DNA of 56,082 bases, taken from contig JAFLCY010000005.1 of NCBI GenBank assembly GCA_017303485.1, forward strand, positions 12,779-68,860, given 5' to 3'. Made by a program: the position numbers and the translations under genes. The notes under the pieces were generated by a model. That model saw only the letters and a program-made list of their open reading frames with translations. It made no database searches and had not been told where the DNA came from. How positions within the stretch are numbered: the stretch's first letter is position 1; each line of letters starts with the position of its first letter. This stretch comes from Rhodobacterales bacterium (GTDB lineage: Bacteria; Pseudomonadota; Alphaproteobacteria; Rhodobacterales; Rhodobacteraceae). Below are positions 53,430 to 56,082 of the stretch, in pieces.

Positions 53430-54617
53430 ATGGCCGCTATGTTGATGATCGCACCGGCGCCGGTGATCGAAGTCGGGGATCGACTTCGGCTGGACATCAA
53501 GTTCGTCGAGGGAATGCGCATCCAGCAAGCGCACTGGCCAAGCAGGATTTGCTGCGCATTGCGGCGCGGAGCCCAAGCGATTCCCTTCGGACGGGAGTAT
53601 GATCGCTCTGAACTGCCGTTCGACCTTCTGCTGCTCGATCCGGGCGAGGAACTGGGACCCAAGCACCTTGAAGGGCATGATCTGATTTACGCCGGGGGCG
53701 ACGATTTTCACTGCCTTGGCCTGACAGATCATCTGCGACCGGGGCAGAAGATCGTCTATGTGATTGAATACACCCACGAAACCCGGATGCAGATTCTGCG
53801 TCTTGATCGCGACCTCGGGTTTCTCCGACGGCTGCGGGGCGGGATCTGGCTGATGCAGCAAGAGAAGCGCCGGAAGCAGGCCTTCCGGGCCGCCAGCGCG
53901 CTGCAGGCGAATGGCTATCCGGCGCAAGAGCTTTACGGGCCGATGTGCGCCGACACTCTGCTGTACCTCGATGGCCGGATGACGCCCGAGCTTTTCGCCA
54001 CCGAGGCCGAGATGGCGGAGCGCGAGGCACGGCGGGCGGCGGGCGGGCCGTTGCGGCTGATCTTCTCGGGTCGGCTGGAGGCGATGAAGGGCGCGCAGGA
54101 CCTGCTGCCCGTGGCGCAACGGCTGATGGAAAGGGGTGTCGATTTCACGCTGGACATCTTCGGGACCGGCGCGCTGGAGGCCGCGATTGTCAGCGGCCTG
54201 CAAGGGTTGCGGGACCCGAACCGGGTCCGGCTGCACAAGCCGGTCGATTTCGAAACCGGACTCGTGCCCTTCACCCGGCAGCAGGCCGACGTGTTCCTTG
54301 GCTGTCACCGGCAGGCGGATCCGTCCTGCACCTATATCGAGGCGATGGGCTGTGGTGTCGCGATCGCAGGCTACGACAACCGCATGTGGCAGCTGCTGAA
54401 TGCCGAGGCGAAGGCTGGGTGGGACACACCCTTGGGGCAGCCTGTCATGCTGGCGGATCGCATTGCTGATCTGGCGCAAGATCCGGCGGCGATCACCCGA
54501 CACAGCCGCAATGCGTGGGAGTTCTCGCGCGCCCATGGCTTCCTGCCCGAGTTCCGCCGCCGCATGGAGCATCTGGCCCGGGTCGCCGGGATCGACCTGC
54601 TGCCCACCGCTGCCTGA
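53430..54617 (+). CDS. Group 1 glycosyltransferase-like protein
   Basis: About 395 residues; ATGs at 53382, 53430 and 53439 are possible starts and the middle one gives MAAMLMIAPAPVIEVG. The C-terminal half is GT4-like: LRLIFSGRLEAMKGAQDLLP near residue 210, DFTLDIFGTGALEA, and the donor-site region DVFLGCHRQADPSCTYIEAMGCGVAIAGYDN, with the EAMGCG glutamate typical of the family. The N-terminal acceptor domain is atypical. It probably transfers a sugar to a surface glycan, but it is isolated from other polysaccharide genes. Confidence 0.82.
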   Translation: MAAMLMIAPAPVIEVGDRLRLDIKFVEGMRIQQAHWPSRICCALRRGAQAIPFGREYDRSELPFDLLLLDPGEELGPKHLEGHDLIYAGGDDFHCLGLTDHLRPGQKIVYVIEYTHETRMQILRLDRDLGFLRRLRGGIWLMQQEKRRKQAFRAASALQANGYPAQELYGPMCADTLLYLDGRMTPELFATEAEMAEREARRAAGGPLRLIFSGRLEAMKGAQDLLPVAQRLMERGVDFTLDIFGTGALEAAIVSGLQGLRDPNRVRLHKPVDFETGLVPFTRQQADVFLGCHRQADPSCTYIEAMGCGVAIAGYDNRMWQLLNAEAKAGWDTPLGQPVMLADRIADLAQDPAAITRHSRNAWEFSRAHGFLPEFRRRMEHLARVAGIDLLPTAA

Positions 54618-54662
54618 CCAACATCGTATGGGTGGCAAGCTTTTCCGCAGCCAGGCGGGATT

Positions 54663-55571
54663 TTACCCCACACGCACCATCGCCGTGCTTTGGGCAGACC
54701 GGATGAAGTTGGACGCCGGACCCGTAAGTGGCGCGCCCTTGCGCCAGGCCAGGCCGACCTGCACGGTCGGCAGATCCCCCGAGACATCCCGGATCTCGAT
54801 CCGGTCGCCTTCAAGGCTCCATGCGCGGTAGACCAGTGAGGGCAGGATCGTCAGACCCGCGCCCGTGGCGACAAGCGAGCGCACCGCCTCGACACTGCGG
54901 GTGCGGAAGGCGATCTGTGGCTTCACTGGAAGAGAGGCGGTCAGGCTGCGGGTGGATTCCTCGATCTCGTCCACCATCAGCTGAATCAGCGGCTGTCCGG
55001 CCAGTTCCTCAAGCGTGATGCTTTCCTGCTGCGCCAGCGGGTGTCCCAAGGGCAACCACAGCCGATAGGGCGAAACCAGCAGCGTCTCGACGTTCAACGC
55101 CAGCCGGTCGCGCACGGACGAGGTCAGCAGCACCGCCACGTCCAACTCTCCCCCGATCAGGAGATGCTGCAGATAGTCGCCACTGTCCTCGATCACGTTC
55201 AGCTCGACCTGCGGAAAGGCCCGGCGATAACGCTGCAGGATGTCGGACAGCACATAGCCCGCGACAAGGCTCGTCACCCCCAGCGACAATCTGCCCTTCG
55301 CCGTTTCGGCCTCGACCTGGAAGGTCGAGCGCGCGGTCGCCACGTCGGCCAGAATCTGCCGCGCATGGCGCAGGAAGGCCGAGCCCTTGTGCGTGATCAG
55401 AAGCCCCCGCGCCTGACGGTCGAACAGCACGACGCCCAGATCGTCCTCCAGCCCCCGGATCGCCTCGGTCACCGAAGACTGGCTGATCGACAGCGCCCGC
55501 GCGGCGCCCGAGACTGACCCCGCCTCGGCGGCGGCGACGAAGAATTGCAACTGGCGCAGAGTGAAGGCCAT
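54663..55571 (-). CDS. LysR-family regulator (CynR/CbbR-like)
   Basis: About 302 residues from ATG 55571 (MAFTLRQLQFFVAAAE). The HTH has GAARALSISQSSVTEAIRGL and the wing VVLFDRQARGLLITHKG. The effector domain follows with LSLGVTSLVAGYVLSDIL and LGLTILPS-like GAGLTILPSLVYRAW. It converges with the glycosyltransferase and is divergent, about 110 bases away, from a YdcZ-type transporter that it may control. Confidence 0.92.
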   Translation of the reverse strand: MAFTLRQLQFFVAAAEAGSVSGAARALSISQSSVTEAIRGLEDDLGVVLFDRQARGLLITHKGSAFLRHARQILADVATARSTFQVEAETAKGRLSLGVTSLVAGYVLSDILQRYRRAFPQVELNVIEDSGDYLQHLLIGGELDVAVLLTSSVRDRLALNVETLLVSPYRLWLPLGHPLAQQESITLEELAGQPLIQLMVDEIEESTRSLTASLPVKPQIAFRTRSVEAVRSLVATGAGLTILPSLVYRAWSLEGDRIEIRDVSGDLPTVQVGLAWRKGAPLTGPASNFIRSAQSTAMVRVG

Positions 55572-55682
55572 CGGGAACCACGAAATGTCGTATCTGACAT
55601 TCTGATGGATACAACACACAGTGCAAGGGTTGAAGCCGGACTCCTCAAATGCTCTGATGCGGGAAACCAGCGGGAGGCTCTC

Positions 55683-56082
55683 ATGTGGTGGATCGTCGCG
55701 GCAGTTGTTCTGGGCGGGATGGCAATTTCCGTGCAGGCGCCGATCAACGCGGCTCTTACACGGGAACTGGGTGGTCCGGTCGCGGCGGCAGCGGTGTCCT
55801 TCGGCGTGGGTTTTCTCGTGCTGCTGGTGATTGCACTGGCGCAGGGCCATGGCGGCATGTTTCTGAAACTGCCTCAGGTTCCCGCCTGGACACTGATCGG
55901 CGGCTGCCTTGGTGCCTGGTATGTCCTCAGCTCGATCTGGGGCGTGACATCGCTTGGCGTGCTGACGCTGGTCTCGGCGCTGATCCTCGGCCAGATGACT
56001 GCCGCGCTGGTGATCGACGCTACCGGGATGCTGGGCGTCGCGGTCCGTGAGGTCACGCCGACCCGCATCGCCGCGGCGGGGC
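55683..56082 (+). CDS. YdcZ/DMT-type membrane transporter (3' end cut by window edge)
   Basis: The frame from ATG 55683 reads WWIVAAVVLGGMAISVQAPI, then NAALTRELGGPVAAAAVSFG, and continues to the window edge (about 133 codons). Paired hydrophobic segments with PINAALTRELGGPVAAAAVSF and GGCLGAWYVLSSIWGV are typical of the YdcZ/DUF606 members of the DMT superfamily. The substrate is unknown. It is divergent from the LysR gene. Confidence 0.88.
   Translation, partial: MWWIVAAVVLGGMAISVQAPINAALTRELGGPVAAAAVSFGVGFLVLLVIALAQGHGGMFLKLPQVPAWTLIGGCLGAWYVLSSIWGVTSLGVLTLVSALILGQMTAALVIDATGMLGVAVREVTPTRIAAAG

Noticed and set aside
52662-54638. Minus-strand open frame of over 650 codons spanning ydcS and the glycosyltransferase
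   Set aside because: It is out of frame with ydcS and antisense to the glycosyltransferase; no domain is visible.

Overview
The window is high-GC DNA with tightly packed, mostly co-directional genes. There are many ATGA stop/start overlaps, five ABC importers and several catabolic operons. Gene content and protein style (BMP-type and MalEFGK-type importers, Tat-like signal peptides on binding proteins, a saccharopine-route lysine cluster with a fused E1, an IolD-like thiamine enzyme) point to an alphaproteobacterium, most likely a Rhodobacterales/Paracoccaceae member. This is judged from sequence character, not from a database search. No rRNA, tRNA, CRISPR array, prophage or replication origin was seen.

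Layout. (1) 1-6851, minus strand: a LysR regulator, a 5-formyltetrahydrofolate cyclo-ligase-like protein and a BMP-family (nucleoside/simple sugar type) ABC importer whose ATPase runs off the left edge. (2) 7040-17577: a polyamine or amino-alcohol block. A zinc alcohol dehydrogenase, a glutamine-synthetase-like ligase and an SDR dehydrogenase are on the minus strand, divergent from an aldehyde dehydrogenase and an N-formylglutamate amidohydrolase-family hydrolase. An XRE-cupin (PuuR-like) regulator follows, divergent from a spermidine/putrescine-type ABC importer. Similar AT-rich palindromes lie in both divergent promoters. (3) 17578-18273: non-coding scar with the C-terminus of an IS481-type transposase. 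(4) 18274-29510: an IclR-controlled sugar or cyclitol block. The IclR, Gfo/Idh/MocA dehydrogenase, IolD-like TPP enzyme, aldehyde dehydrogenase and IlvD/Edd dehydratase are on the minus strand, divergent from a MalEFGK-type importer. A 37-bp palindrome covers the IclR start codon, with a degenerate second copy nearby. (5) 29511-30284: decayed DNA holding an M20 amidohydrolase C-terminus abutting a second IS481-type transposase C-terminus.

(6) 30285-38608: an AraC regulator divergent from an unusual operon. The operon holds a ribose-type importer (RbsC, RbsB, RbsA), a ribokinase-family kinase, an RbsD-type pyranase, a divergent PanB-like protein, a membrane di-iron fatty-acid-hydroxylase-superfamily enzyme and a MocE-type Rieske ferredoxin. 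This is the best candidate for an undescribed system; it may oxidatively process a modified, perhaps O-methylated, sugar. (7) 38683-40232: a decayed GMC oxidoreductase. (8) 40350-47395: a lysine/aminoadipate cluster with a saccharopine-dehydrogenase family enzyme, an ALDH7-type aminoadipate-semialdehyde dehydrogenase, a stand-alone FabD-like acyltransferase and a fused E1-alpha/beta 2-oxoacid dehydrogenase, divergent from a LysR regulator. (9) 47471-53215: a small membrane protein, then a ydcSTUV-patD-like putrescine import and gamma-aminobutyraldehyde oxidation operon. (10) 53430-56082: a glycosyltransferase, a LysR regulator and the start of a YdcZ-type (DMT) transporter.

Overall this is a catabolic accessory region that brings in amines, amino acids and sugars and oxidises them to central metabolites. 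Each module has its own local regulator, and the joints between modules carry transposase scars and pseudogenes.
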